DNA of 64,000 nucleotides from Vibrio lentus (GCF_030409755.1 NZ_JAUFQE010000002.1:1488001-1552000); one strand, 5' to 3'. Numbered from the stretch's first letter, positions 1 to 9,213 are shown. Numbers and translations are program-made. Notes: generated by a model not told the origin, from the sequence alone.

Positions 1-1166
1 TTGGCTTTCAGTCCTATGCAAACAACATCGACACAACAAACTCACGCTCTCTTTCGGAGAACGCCTCAGCGCAAAAGCAATCTCTGGCGTTGCAAATCAG
101 TGCCCGCTACTCCGATCTTGAGCTTTCTTTAAAAGACCAGATAACAGAAAAGCAACTGTCTACACCGATAGACAAGCTTAACTCAGCCAAGCCCTACTCC
201 GCGTTTTCAAGCAAGATGCAGAAAGCCGATCTTAGCTACCGTAAGATGAAAGGGGTCAACGACTTCAGTGACTCTTTGCTAGAGATTCGCATGGCCGATG
301 AAGCAATGATTGAAGCTTGGAAAAACGGTGAGAGCCCGCTGTTTGCCTTCGAACCATCAGGCGATGATTCAAATTGGCAATACATTGAAGCCTATGATGT
401 ATATGGGCAGGTTCACGAACTAGACGTGTACCAAACGCCAGACGTTCCTGTATTTGTCATTGATAGTAACGGTGCAGAAGAACTCAAAGCAGGCTTAATG
501 GCAATGCAGAGCGAGATGCAGAAACTAGGCACCACCACGCAAATCAATAGCGATAGTAAAACTGACGCCAATACCCCCAAAATTCAGAAACAAACATTCT
601 TAGGCAAAGCGACTCGCTCAATGACGATGTCTGAACCTGAAGAATTGAACACCACCCAATTATCTAAGATTCGTTTGGCTATCGATAGAGAACCGTGGAT
701 CTCTGGCAAAGCTGAAATCTACGCTATTGTCACTGGGGTTGATTCAAGCCGTATAGAGCCACAGATCGACCTCGTTGAGATGCCTTATCTGGATTACGAC
801 AAACAAACTTATTACCCAAATCAAACCGTCATTTTCTGGCCTCGTTACCGCTGGGGCGCTGCCGATATGATCTTGATGGAGCACGACGATGGTACTGACT
901 ATAAAGCGTTAGCAAAACTATTGGTTCAAGCCGCTGAAGAGATACTGAAGATGATTCCTGATCCAGAAGTTCAGGGGTATGCGATTATCCCTCAGATCAC
1001 AGGCAAGATTATCGACGTAATTCCCGATGGCGTATTAGTGAATGATGATGACTTCGTGGACGTGTATTACACCTTAATGCAAAACACCCCTTATGTTGAT
1101 CGTCCGGGTGCTGGCGGTAATGCGGTTGCTTCGTTCACCCCTGTTACGATTTCACCGACAGAGTAA
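1..1166 (+). CDS. DUF3103-like protein, 5' end outside window
   Basis: The reading frame is open from base 3, so the N-terminus lies outside the window. A TTG at 90 is only an internal codon and no convincing start is present. About 388 residues are visible. The sequence resembles the DUF3103 family, common in Vibrio as an exported protein of unknown function, but this is recognition by eye. It has an acidic, soluble composition, a region around the middle rich in Ser/Thr/Gln that looks like a linker, and a C-terminal part with many aromatic and acidic residues. No catalytic motif is recognisable. A perfect 12-bp inverted repeat follows at 1181-1210 and probably ends the transcript. Confidence 0.6.
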   Translation, partial: GFQSYANNIDTTNSRSLSENASAQKQSLALQISARYSDLELSLKDQITEKQLSTPIDKLNSAKPYSAFSSKMQKADLSYRKMKGVNDFSDSLLEIRMADEAMIEAWKNGESPLFAFEPSGDDSNWQYIEAYDVYGQVHELDVYQTPDVPVFVIDSNGAEELKAGLMAMQSEMQKLGTTTQINSDSKTDANTPKIQKQTFLGKATRSMTMSEPEELNTTQLSKIRLAIDREPWISGKAEIYAIVTGVDSSRIEPQIDLVEMPYLDYDKQTYYPNQTVIFWPRYRWGAADMILMEHDDGTDYKALAKLLVQAAEEILKMIPDPEVQGYAIIPQITGKIIDVIPDGVLVNDDDFVDVYYTLMQNTPYVDRPGAGGNAVASFTPVTISPTE

Positions 1167-1180
1167 ACCGTTTCTTATTT

Positions 1181-1210
1181 AGTTAGGGCTTAGTCACATA
1201 AGCCCTAACT
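1181..1210 (+). terminator. Inverted repeat after the DUF3103-like gene
   Basis: Perfect 12-bp stem (1181-1192 with 1199-1210) around a 6-nt loop, 15 nt past the stop codon. The downstream tract is T-poor, so it is a weak intrinsic terminator or an mRNA 3'-end stabiliser. It lies between converging genes. Confidence 0.6.
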
Positions 1211-1259
1211 CTTCATTATCGAAGGTGAGTAAAACATAAGAGACATACTGAGAAGCTGA

Positions 1260-1577
1260 TTACAGGGAGTAATCGAACACGATGATGTCATCTAACAAAG
1301 GACGAAATACATCTTTCAGCGCATCATGCTCTGGGTGCGGAAGGTAGTTCTGACGCCCCGCTTCATCTGCGAACGTCATTAAAACGGAATGGGTATAACC
1401 TTGGTTCTTGTTTTCTGGGCTGTCATTCAAGCCCCACTCTACCGAGTCAACACCTTCTACCTTACTGGGCATCGCTTCAAACAGTCCTTTCAGTTTCTCT
1501 ATTTCAGAAGCTTCAGCCTCTACTTTAAACTTAATCAGCAAAATATGACGAATCATTCCCGTTTCTTTTCGATTCAT
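1260..1577 (-). CDS. Dabb-family (stress-responsive alpha/beta barrel) protein
   Basis: About 105 residues. The start MIRHILLIKFK, the middle HSVLMTFADEAGRQNYLPHPEHD and the C-terminal IIVFDY pattern match the Dabb domain, a small dimeric ferredoxin-like fold. Related proteins bind small hydrophobic molecules, but no substrate can be deduced here. A longer frame opens upstream. I chose the ATG at 1577 because it has a clear ribosome-binding site (AAAAGGAC) seven bases before it; the ATG at 1556 is the other possibility and gives the canonical MIRHI start. The gene appears monocistronic. Confidence 0.7.
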   Translation of the reverse strand: MNRKETGMIRHILLIKFKVEAEASEIEKLKGLFEAMPSKVEGVDSVEWGLNDSPENKNQGYTHSVLMTFADEAGRQNYLPHPEHDALKDVFRPLLDDIIVFDYSL

Positions 1578-1733
1578 TTCTAGTCCTTTTCGAGTCTTCG
1601 TTTGCTTGTGTGTCACACAAGCCCACATCGAGTCGCGAGCTAAAGTTAATAGAAACACAAAATGCCACACGTTACACACCATGCCAAGGCTAGATCACTA
1701 GAGTTTATAAAATATTCCAAATCCCAAAACGAA

Positions 1734-1761
1734 AAATGCTGCACCCAAGGGCGCAGCATTT
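1734..1761 (-). terminator. Intrinsic terminator of the small secreted-protein gene
   Basis: AAATGCTGC (1734-1742) pairs with GCAGCATTT (1753-1761), followed on the minus strand by a run of T. It sits 31 nt past the stop codon at 1792. Confidence 0.75.
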
Positions 1762-1791
1762 CTCATGACAATGGTAAGCACATCTTTAACG

Positions 1792-2031
1792 TTAATCACG
1801 ACGACCTGTAAGCTGGATCGTTTGGTCTTGATCTACGTTCTTTTGGAATTGGATTCCGCCGTTAGACGCTTCATTTCTTCCTTCCAGTGTTAAGTCAGAT
1901 TCAACACGCTCAGCCTTTACTTGATTACCTTCGCTTCTTGTCATGTCGATAGTACCGGTATACGTACCATCGGCAGCAAATGCAGTATTCATTGAAAGCG
2001 CCATCAAGCCTAATGCGATTAGTTTTTTCAT
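1792..2031 (-). CDS. Small secreted protein of unknown function
   Basis: A 79-residue protein. The first 19 residues (MKKLIALGLMALSMNTAFA) form a clear Sec signal peptide with an AFA|A cleavage motif. The mature part is about 60 residues, polar and rich in Thr, Asn, Gln and Asp, with no cysteine, which suggests a small beta-rich periplasmic or secreted protein. An AGGTGACG ribosome-binding site precedes the ATG. It has its own terminator, so it is probably monocistronic. I do not recognise the family. Confidence 0.65.
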   Translation of the reverse strand: MKKLIALGLMALSMNTAFAADGTYTGTIDMTRSEGNQVKAERVESDLTLEGRNEASNGGIQFQKNVDQDQTIQLTGRRD

Positions 2032-2299
2032 ACGTCACCTCTTATTGTTTTAATTCTTGTTGTTTGGTTAGTGTGTTGCTTTGTTGAGGTAACTTTAACA
2101 ACCCGATGTTGTGCACTCGAGGAAAACCAAGATTTACAAAATAGAAATCGCTCACAATCAATACAGTTTTAAATCAATGTAATAGTCACATTTTGACGCT
2201 GTTCTGTCTTAACTAAAGACTCTCAAGACTATGATACTAAGGTCAGATGTTTTTCTTTCGTGTAACTAACGCGAGAGCTCATCCTTATCAACTCAATTC

Positions 2300-2311
2300 G
2301 GAGTGCTTGTG
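2300..2311 (+). promoter_or_regulatory. Ribosome-binding site deciding the LysR-type regulator start
   Basis: GGAG at 2300-2303 lies five bases before a GTG at 2309. The in-frame GTG at 2303 would sit inside this ribosome-binding site and has none of its own. Confidence 0.6.
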
Positions 2312-3193
2312 GACTTCAATTTAGATATCCAAAATATCTTAGTCATCAAACGTATGTACGAACTTCGTCATGTTGGTTTGGTCGCAGAGTCGTTGGGCAA
2401 AACGGCGGGGGCAATCAGTAAAAACTTGTCTAAGTTAAAGGTTCAGCTCGACGACCCCTTGTTCATTCAAACCAAACAAGGTTTCGAACCTACTTCATTC
2501 GTAGAAGCCAATATCGCTAATTTTGAGCAGATTCTGAGTAGTGTTGAAGCGATAAAGCACCAAGAGTTTTCCCCTGAAACTTACCAAGGTGATATCAAAA
2601 TCTACGCGAATACGCTTTTCTGGGAGCGCTTTGGTTCGAAACTCTACTTTTCTTTGAGTAAAGAAGCCCCGCATGCGCACTACTCGTTCGTTAGATGGGG
2701 AAGCAATGTTAAAAATAGGCTCATCGACGGCGAAGAAGCAATAGCGGTGCACTACTTTGATGAAACCCTGCCACAGTCAATTTCTCAGACAGAATTTGGA
2801 AAAGGAAAAGTCGTGTTCTTCGTCAGAGAAGACCATCCCGCGAAAGACTTTGAGTCACTCGCCAACTATCCAATTATTCTATTTAAAACCCCCGGATGGA
2901 ATGACAACAAATATCCGATCCTTGAGCGACTTAGAAACATAGGTTTTCAGATAAACCCTAAAGTAGAAGTTGACCACCCTGCAATGATTCATGATGTCGT
3001 ACTTAAATCTGACTATTTTGGTATCACTCTCAATGGCAGCGTACCAGATGGATGTCGAAGTATTGATTTGCCGGAAAAACTGACTATCGATGTCAGCTAT
3101 GTAATGAGCTGTCGTCGCTCACAGAAAGACGCGCCTTTGAATCAATGGCTATTACAAATTCTGAAATCCGCTCTGAAAAACAAGCAAGCGTAG
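2309..3193 (+). CDS. LysR-type transcriptional regulator
   Basis: About 294 residues. The N-terminal 65 residues form a winged helix-turn-helix of LysR type (VAESLGKTAGAISKNLSKLK, then DDPLFIQTKQGFEPT). The remainder resembles the periplasmic-binding-like effector domain. The GTG at 2309 is preferred over the one at 2303 because of the GGAG site just before it. The gene stands alone, with a 270-bp upstream space and a bidirectional terminator after it. Its target cannot be read from the sequence; it is not divergent from a metabolic gene, so the usual neighbour rule for LysR regulators does not help. Confidence 0.85.
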   Translation: MDFNLDIQNILVIKRMYELRHVGLVAESLGKTAGAISKNLSKLKVQLDDPLFIQTKQGFEPTSFVEANIANFEQILSSVEAIKHQEFSPETYQGDIKIYANTLFWERFGSKLYFSLSKEAPHAHYSFVRWGSNVKNRLIDGEEAIAVHYFDETLPQSISQTEFGKGKVVFFVREDHPAKDFESLANYPIILFKTPGWNDNKYPILERLRNIGFQINPKVEVDHPAMIHDVVLKSDYFGITLNGSVPDGCRSIDLPEKLTIDVSYVMSCRRSQKDAPLNQWLLQILKSALKNKQA

Positions 3194-3221
3194 ATCAACC
3201 GATAACGGCTTTATGATCGAA

Positions 3222-3246
3222 AAAAGGCTCCTTGAAGGAGCCTTTT
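3222..3246. terminator. Bidirectional intrinsic terminator
   Basis: AAAAGGCTCC (3222-3231) pairs with GGAGCCTTTT (3237-3246) around a 5-nt loop, with A and T tracts on both sides. It lies between the convergent LysR and tnaA genes and can serve both. Confidence 0.85.
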
Positions 3247-3276
3247 GATTAGTGACTATTCGCTTATGTTTTTATT

Positions 3277-4749
3277 TTAAAATGCTTCTTCGAGCGTTTG
3301 TTCATTCTTTTTTCCTGCTTGCTTCTCGCTTATTTCTACCTCTTTCAAGCGCGCCGTAAAGTGTCTTAACACAGGCGGTTCATAGGTAAAATCGAGCCCT
3401 TTCACTTTCCCAGCATTCTCTTTTACTTTCTCGAATGCTTCGATAATGAAATCCATGTGGGTTTGTGTGTACGTCGCGCGTGGAATGGTTAAGCGCAATA
3501 ATTCTGCAGGACATGGATGTTGATCGCCCGTTGCAGGATCACGACCTTGCAGTAAAGAACCAATCTCAACCGCTCTAATGCCCGCCACCTTGTACAGTTC
3601 ACACGCCAACGCATGCGCTGGGAATTGGCCTGCTGGAATATGAGGAAGCAGTTTACCCGCATCCACAAACGCAGCATGACCACCTGCTTGCTGACACACG
3701 ATACCCATCGCTTCTAAGCCATCAACAAGGTATTGAACCTGACCAATGCGGTATTCCAGCCAATCTTGACGCATGCCGTCATAAAGGCCAACCGCCAAAC
3801 GCTCCATCGCGCCGCCTTCTAAGCCACCATAAGTTGGGAAGCCCTCTTGCACGACACACAAGGTTCGACATTCTGTGTACACATCCATGAATGACTCATC
3901 TTTAAAGCAGAGTAAGCCTCCCATCTGTACCATCGCATCTTTCTTAGCAGACATGGCTAAACCATCCGCGTATTTGTAAGATTCACGTGTGATCTGTTCG
4001 ATTGTCCAATCTTGATAACCGACTTCACGCTGCTGAATGAAGTAAGCATTTTCAGCGTAGCGTGCAGAATCCATAATTACTGGGATATCGTACTTCTGTG
4101 CGATTTCATACACGGCTTTAAGGTTGGCAATAGAGACAGGTTGTCCACCAGCCGAGTTACAGGTAATGGTGCTCACGATATAAGGAACATTAGCCGCGCC
4201 TGCTTCTAAGATAGCTTCTTCCAGTTTCACAACATCGAAGTTGCCTTTGAAATCAGCGTTCACTGAGGTATCAAATGCTTCTTTGGTATAAACGTTTTTC
4301 GCCACACAGCAATTCACTTGGGTGTGACCTTGTGTTGTATCGAAGAAATAGTTAGACAGCGCGACCATTTTGCTGCGATCGAGTCCTTTTTCCATTTCGC
4401 GCTTCTTAATCAGAACAGGAATGTAAATCTGCTCTGCGCCGCGCCCTTGGTGTGTTGGAATCGTCAACTCGTAGCCGAAGATATCTTTCACCGCATTCGA
4501 CAGTGCATAGTAACTGCGACTGCCGCTGTAAGCTTCATCACCCATCAACATCGCGGCTTGCATGCGTTGAGTAATTGAACCGGTACCGCTGTCTGTCAGC
4601 AAATCGATGAACACGTCATCACTGTCGAGTAGAAACGGGTTCATGCCCGCTTCGACAATGGCTTGCTCACGATAAGCGCGAGTTGTTCTTTTTACTGGCT
4701 CTACAACGCGAATACGAAACGGTTCTGGTAGATGTTTGAAGTTTTCCAT
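3277..4749 (-). CDS. tnaA: Tryptophanase
   Basis: PLP-dependent L-tryptophan indole-lyase: tryptophan to indole, pyruvate and ammonia. The N-terminus [20 protein letters not shown] is almost identical to E. coli TnaA, as are long stretches throughout ([48 protein letters not shown]). The PLP lysine lies in SAKKDAM, near residue 270. The protein is about 490 residues, slightly longer than the E. coli enzyme because of a charged C-terminal tail. The ATG at 4749 has an AAAGG site; the earlier TTG at 4764 overlaps that site and is unlikely. No tnaB permease gene adjoins. The long upstream region is described separately. Indole made here would be a signalling molecule in Vibrio. Confidence 0.95.
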   Translation of the reverse strand: MENFKHLPEPFRIRVVEPVKRTTRAYREQAIVEAGMNPFLLDSDDVFIDLLTDSGTGSITQRMQAAMLMGDEAYSGSRSYYALSNAVKDIFGYELTIPTHQGRGAEQIYIPVLIKKREMEKGLDRSKMVALSNYFFDTTQGHTQVNCCVAKNVYTKEAFDTSVNADFKGNFDVVKLEEAILEAGAANVPYIVSTITCNSAGGQPVSIANLKAVYEIAQKYDIPVIMDSARYAENAYFIQQREVGYQDWTIEQITRESYKYADGLAMSAKKDAMVQMGGLLCFKDESFMDVYTECRTLCVVQEGFPTYGGLEGGAMERLAVGLYDGMRQDWLEYRIGQVQYLVDGLEAMGIVCQQAGGHAAFVDAGKLLPHIPAGQFPAHALACELYKVAGIRAVEIGSLLQGRDPATGDQHPCPAELLRLTIPRATYTQTHMDFIIEAFEKVKENAGKVKGLDFTYEPPVLRHFTARLKEVEISEKQAGKKNEQTLEEAF

Positions 4750-5510
4750 AATAGTACCTTTCAATAAATTTAACCTAAATCGAAAAAGCCAAATCCATTA
4801 TTTTTAGATGTCACTAGTCATCACCATTAATTTAATTTAACACACAATCACTATCGTGATGATTACGATTAAAATTAATAGCTATAAATAAATTATTTAA
4901 TCAATGACGTATTGATTAGGATCCAGTTAATAATGACTAAGATATAAAAAACCACATGTATAACAACACAAATAGCGGCCACATGAGCTACGGCATATCT
5001 TAAAGAAAAAATTAACAGGACTGGGCAAAGCTCAAGGGCTCTGCTGGCGCGTGACGCCTAGAGGGTACTACTCTGAAGAAAGGTGGAACGAGAGCTGGTG
5101 ATCTAAAGTATACCAAGCTAACAAGGTTAGCCATGTTGTTGATTGCCATTTCAGATACATGTTCACAATATATCCCTACGTTGAAATCAAGGTGATCCGA
5201 AATTTAAATATAGTGCAATTGTTTTATAAATACAGCGAAAGAAAGTATAAATGTGATCAATATTTAGAATGCCAACTAAATACCATAGCGTGTTATATAA
5301 ACTGTGAATATCGTCAGTTTGTATACTATTAAACTAGTTTGCGAGTTAAACAAGCGTCGATAAATAACTGTAATGGTAAATAACGGTCGTTCTAAATAGC
5401 AGTAGTGACAAACAGCTTCGGCAATAAATGTTCAATAATAAGTAATGGTAGATTAAAACAAGCTCTGATAATCACTGAGTTCCGTTAACTCATCTTTAGC
5501 CTCATCAGAG
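4750..5510. other. Long AT-rich leader region of tnaA with a GC-rich block
   Basis: There is no clear gene here. Most of it is AT-rich, but 5021-5105 is markedly GC-richer and can fold: on the plus strand CTCT 5039-5042 with AGAG 5060-5063, GGCG 5046-5049 with CGCC 5055-5058, and AGCTC 5029-5033 with GAGCT 5092-5096. On the tnaA strand it contains AGCCCTTGAGCTTTGCCC, resembling the boxA/rut stretch that follows tnaC in E. coli. I could not find a credible tnaC with the Trp, Asp and final Pro of the known leader peptide. Confidence 0.4.
5012..5149 (-). other. Possible 45-residue small ORF upstream of tnaA
   Basis: An ATG-started minus-strand frame of 45 codons (MAINNMANLVSLVYFRSP to the end AEPLSFAQSC) covers the GC-rich block. 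It is rich in Pro, Arg and Val. No good ribosome-binding site precedes it. It may be a leader peptide, a by-product of a structured RNA, or chance. I do not assign a function. Confidence 0.25.
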
Positions 5511-5514
5511 CTTG

Positions 5515-5570
5515 ATTGTTATTGTTATTGTTATTGTTTTGCCATTGCCATTGCCATTGCCATTGCCATT
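5515..5570. repeat. Two adjoining 6-bp microsatellites
   Basis: Four copies of ATTGTT (5515-5538), two T, then five perfect copies of GCCATT (5541-5570). The array ends 8 bp from the stop codon of the GTPase gene at 5579. Confidence 0.95.
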
Positions 5571-5578
5571 AAATCAGG

Positions 5579-7267
5579 TTACTTCTTCTTAACCACTTGT
5601 TTAATCGCCATTTCAGCTAACTTCGGTGTTGCGGCTTTCAGTGCACTTGGTGCTACTTTCTTACCGGCTTTTACCGCTTTGTTCAGTTGTCCTTTAACCG
5701 ACGTCCCTCTTTTCATTGCTTCAAAACGTTGGCGATTTCTCTGAACGTTATTTGCGTCAGCGATGCGTTCGAGCAACGTCTGCCTTAAAGTATCTAAACC
5801 AAACTCCCCCTTTTCTGGCGCAATCGCCAGCGGCAAAGCAATGTCCGGCTGTAACAGTGTTTGATTGTATTCGAGCGCTTGAGCAATGATCTTACCCTTG
5901 GCCGATATTGGGTTCTCTAAGTCATACGGAGGTTGCCACTCATCTACAGGCTTTAACCTATCTACTTGATTCACAACCAACACCACAATCGGCTTCTTGC
6001 GCGAGATGTTCTTAGGATCGTCATAGAAAGCATCAAATCGATCTTTCAACTGCTTATCCAAATCACGCGCAGACTGATTGGCTTTAAGTACCCACAGCAC
6101 CACATCGGCTTGGGTCATCTCTTTCAGCATTAAGGCTTCGGTTTTGGCATTGCCGTCAAGCCCTTGTAGATCAACCACTCGAACGTCATTGTCGTCGACA
6201 AACGCGTTGTAGACGGTTGATGTATCGGTTGATGGTAGAACATCGACTTCAGCAACCAGCTCTTGCTTAAGGGCATTAATCAGGGAGGATTTTCCCGAAC
6301 TTGTTTGCCCCACCAACACAATTCGCACGGGTTCTAATTCAGGAGCAAAACGTTTCTCGTCGACTTCTGACACATCAGATACAGTTAACGCTTCGTCTTC
6401 AATGCTGAATCGCCCGCTATAAAGATCAATCGCTACTGCAGCCACTTCATCAAGTAAGGCCTGTTTGGCGGCGTATTGCATGTCATCCACCACGCCTTTG
6501 GTCATGGAAGATGTCGCTTGCTCTCGACCTAAATCGGAAATCACCTTCAATGGATTCAAATACAGGTTCTTAAGGTGGTTGCCCCAGATAGCCGCTTTGA
6601 AGATCTTCTGCCCTAGCTCACCGTATTTGTCATAGGCTTCATAGCCCGCTTTGATGTAGGAAACCTTGAGATATTCGATACCCGGAATGTGTTCTTTCAC
6701 CACCAACTTGTAGCGGCGACTGACCTCTTCGAAGAGTTTTAGGCCTTCAGGGATAGAGAAGTCGAGTGATTTTTTATCAAACTTTTTGGCGACAAACTCA
6801 AGTACCTCTAAACCGGTTTGGTCGAGGTTGCCCCACTCTATCTCGACCATTAATTGCTGTCGTACATAGTGCTTTGAATCATTCCAAATCAACAACTCAG
6901 CTTGCGACCATTCATCGGATGCTTTGACCATCGCATCATTTATTAACGCACCATTGACTAACGCATCATCAGTGTCAGCAGTCTTAGGCGGTGATTCGGT
7001 TTCATCCTCGCTCGCTGGGTTTGCAGACGTATCGCTATAAGTTGGCTTCCGCGAAGAACGGCTAGAAATGAATAAAGGAATGGTGAACACCAAGGTACTC
7101 ACCGCAATCGCAATCGACATTTCCAATAAGTAACCGTATTTGACCGCCAAGAAGACACCAAAACCCATCATGATAATGCTTGGGAAGATCGCCGAAATCA
7201 GAGCTATGCCCCAACGCCCACTGGATAGCACAGCAAGTAATCGAAAGAGGTTTCTAATTTTCTTCAT
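5579..7267 (-). CDS. Membrane-anchored dynamin/Era-like GTPase
   Basis: A 562-residue protein. Two membrane segments lie near residues 17-41 and 46-68, followed by a charged linker and a helical region. A GTPase domain occupies the second half: G1 GQTSSGKSSL, G3 DLQGLDG, G4 NQVD. The C-terminus is Lys/Ala-rich and basic (KQVVKKK). This layout suggests a membrane-associated GTPase. Its start codon overlaps the end of the upstream GTPase gene by 14 bp, so translation is probably coupled and the two proteins may act together. The substrate process is unknown. A microsatellite lies just past the stop codon. Confidence 0.75.
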   Translation of the reverse strand: MKKIRNLFRLLAVLSSGRWGIALISAIFPSIIMMGFGVFLAVKYGYLLEMSIAIAVSTLVFTIPLFISSRSSRKPTYSDTSANPASEDETESPPKTADTDDALVNGALINDAMVKASDEWSQAELLIWNDSKHYVRQQLMVEIEWGNLDQTGLEVLEFVAKKFDKKSLDFSIPEGLKLFEEVSRRYKLVVKEHIPGIEYLKVSYIKAGYEAYDKYGELGQKIFKAAIWGNHLKNLYLNPLKVISDLGREQATSSMTKGVVDDMQYAAKQALLDEVAAVAIDLYSGRFSIEDEALTVSDVSEVDEKRFAPELEPVRIVLVGQTSSGKSSLINALKQELVAEVDVLPSTDTSTVYNAFVDDNDVRVVDLQGLDGNAKTEALMLKEMTQADVVLWVLKANQSARDLDKQLKDRFDAFYDDPKNISRKKPIVVLVVNQVDRLKPVDEWQPPYDLENPISAKGKIIAQALEYNQTLLQPDIALPLAIAPEKGEFGLDTLRQTLLERIADANNVQRNRQRFEAMKRGTSVKGQLNKAVKAGKKVAPSALKAATPKLAEMAIKQVVKKK

Positions 7268-8366
7268 AGCCCGACGCCGCCTTACCTTTTTTCAGGGATT
7301 CTTTGTAGATCTTCTGCATCTCTTGTTCAGAGACTTCTTCGCCTTTGTTCTTATGATAGAAGTAAAAACAAGCCGCGCGACCCAAACCATAAGAGGTTCC
7401 GAAACTCATGGCCGCAGCAGCAACTGCCCCCACCGTTTGACCATACACTGGAATCAGCTTTATCAGCTGTCGAGTTCCCAATTTCATTCCGTATTGCAAC
7501 GCAAAGCTGCTTCCCAAAGTGCCTATCAACTCGCTAAACACTCTCTTGTTCCATTCGACCCCATATTGGTTCGCCAAACTATGGAGCATTTTCGCTTGGA
7601 TCGCAGGTACAGACACCAAGCCAACCCCCGGAATAAGGTCACTGGCGGCGGCGCTTCCTGCATACCAAAGCACTTCATTTTCTACTTGGTCAAAGTTGGC
7701 TTCTTCTTGGGTAGAATGCTCTTTGTCTACCACCATCATGCCAATAACAGGAAGGATGTTGGTCAGCTTTTCTAACAAAACGTCAAAGTTATATATTGAG
7801 CCACTGTTATTGCTCGAATCATCCGTTTCGAAATCCACCGCGACGGATTCAAAGCCCTTGCCCCAAACCTTCTCTACTTGATTAGAATTGAACTGAATTT
7901 GCCTTGCTCGGTCGGTTTCACTCGAAGACAACACCGCCGTATGAACAAGCAGCAAGTGCTTAATTTTCTTTTGCTTCTTAATCTGTTTCAGAGCAGCAAG
8001 TACCGAGGATTGTTCAGGTTCATCGGCTTTCATCACCACGACTAACGCATTACCTGCCTGACCAATCTCTTCTAGGTCTTCTTTCGCATCGTAATTCGCT
8101 TCACTTAGCCCTCTGGTATCAAGAAAGCGCATCACCGGTTTGTCTTGCGGAAACTCATACGACATCGCCGTCATGGTACATGGGGCAAATCCATTGCCGA
8201 CTTCAACAGAAGAGTCACCCGTGACCGCTTGAATAAACGATGACTTGCCCGCGCCCGTTTTACCCAACAACCACAAGGTCGGAAGATGTTGACGCTGATA
8301 TTCATGAGCCTGAGTCAGATCGGGATTCTTGCTCGGATTGATGAAGTCTTTTATTTGATCAAACAT
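7254..8366 (-). CDS. GTPase with a C-terminal DUF697-like region
   Basis: About 370 residues. The N-terminal GTPase domain has G1 GKTGAGKSSFI near residue 40, a Thr-containing G2 stretch and G3 DTRG. A standard NKxD G4 motif is not obvious, though HTAV sits where one is expected. The C-terminal half has small-residue-rich hydrophobic helices (GSAAASDLIPGVGLVSVPAIQ, TVGAVAAAAMSFG) of the DUF697 type seen in YcjF/YcjX-linked proteins, suggesting membrane association. I prefer the ATG at 8366 over the GTG at 8384, but neither has a strong ribosome-binding site. It is the first gene of a two-gene operon with the overlapping GTPase downstream. Confidence 0.75.
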   Translation of the reverse strand: MFDQIKDFINPSKNPDLTQAHEYQRQHLPTLWLLGKTGAGKSSFIQAVTGDSSVEVGNGFAPCTMTAMSYEFPQDKPVMRFLDTRGLSEANYDAKEDLEEIGQAGNALVVVMKADEPEQSSVLAALKQIKKQKKIKHLLLVHTAVLSSSETDRARQIQFNSNQVEKVWGKGFESVAVDFETDDSSNNSGSIYNFDVLLEKLTNILPVIGMMVVDKEHSTQEEANFDQVENEVLWYAGSAAASDLIPGVGLVSVPAIQAKMLHSLANQYGVEWNKRVFSELIGTLGSSFALQYGMKLGTRQLIKLIPVYGQTVGAVAAAAMSFGTSYGLGRAACFYFYHKNKGEEVSEQEMQKIYKESLKKGKAASGYEEN

Positions 8367-8651
8367 GGTTAGACTAACTCTCACTTTATGTTGAGATTCG
8401 GTTTGGTGACAAGGCGCGATGACTTATATAATCACAGCATCGTATTTTACTTAAGTTGTTCAGTGGCGCGTTTGTTCAGTGTCACTGTTTTACAATGCTT
8501 AAGCGCTTGTTTTTATGAGCCTGTTTTATATACGGTTCTATCACGTATTTAAGCCTGCTCCAAGCTATTGATATGCATGTAGCCATAGTTACCACGGCGG
8601 TCTATTCACAATGAGTCGCCAGCAACAAACACAGAGAGCTCAAAAAGAAGT

Positions 8652-9161
8652 ATGGAACAAATTTATTTAGCAGGCGGATGCTTGTGGGGCGTGCAAGAGT
8701 TCATTAAATATGTACCCGGAGTGATCAGTACAGAAGCCGGTCGTGCCAATGGCAGCGCCCAGCCAACAGAAAACGAGACAACACAAAGTGATGAGACCCA
8801 AAACGCTTATGATGGTTACGCAGAGTGTGTCCAGATTGAGTTTGATCCGAGCATCACGTCAGTCACGGTTTTGATGGAGCATCTGTTTGAGATCATCGAC
8901 CCATACAGCGTAAACAAACAAGGGGTTGATGTGGGCGAGAAATACCGCACGGGTGTATACAGCACTAACGCCCTGCACTTATCAGAAGCTGCGAACTACA
9001 TTGCCTCTCGTGAGGACGCAGACCGAATCGCACTCGAGATATTGCCGTTAACTCACTATGTCGCGAGTGATGAGATCCACCAGCATCACCTAAGCCAATA
9101 TCCTGAGGATCACCACTTGTGCAATATCCCTTGGGATCTGCTGCATAAATACAAATCCTAG
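8652..9161 (+). CDS. Divergent peptide-methionine (S)-S-oxide reductase (MsrA family)
   Basis: A 169-residue protein. MsrA enzymes repair oxidised methionine using the Cys of a GCFWG motif. Here the motif is GCLWG at residues 9-13, with Cys10 and Trp12 kept but the usual Phe replaced by Leu. The usual GYxGG segment is replaced by a polar insert rich in Thr, Glu and Asn. Downstream parts fit the family well: YAECVQIEFDP holding the conserved Glu, DPYSVNKQGVDVGEKYRTGVY, and a late HQHHLSQYP stretch. It probably works on methionine sulfoxide, but as a divergent subfamily. It has its own promoter region and a shared terminator. Confidence 0.75.
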   Translation: MEQIYLAGGCLWGVQEFIKYVPGVISTEAGRANGSAQPTENETTQSDETQNAYDGYAECVQIEFDPSITSVTVLMEHLFEIIDPYSVNKQGVDVGEKYRTGVYSTNALHLSEAANYIASREDADRIALEILPLTHYVASDEIHQHHLSQYPEDHHLCNIPWDLLHKYKS

Positions 9162-9213
9162 GCTTATACGTTAAATCTTAAGCCCTGAGCCTAAAACCTA
9201 AAATCAGGACACT

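Noticed and set aside
4870..4990. Possible tnaC leader peptide with a Trp (INWILINTSLIK) upstream of tnaA
   Set aside because: No ATG with a ribosome-binding site, and the conserved Asp and final Pro before the stop codon are missing.
5021..5105. Known riboswitch (glycine, c-di-GMP, TPP, FMN, cobalamin) in the GC-rich block
   Set aside because: I compared it from memory with the consensus cores of these classes and none fits; it is kept only as an unassigned foldable element.
5079..5160. A 30-codon Trp-rich minus-strand frame (MYLKWQSTTWL) as tnaC
   Set aside because: It contains three Trp and one Lys-Trp pair, but spacing to Asp and the C-terminal end do not match TnaC, and it has only a distant GGGA for a ribosome-binding site.
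7140..7775. A 211-codon plus-strand frame opposite the GTPase genes
   Set aside because: It lies wholly antisense to two well-supported GTPase genes, has no family resemblance and no ribosome-binding site.
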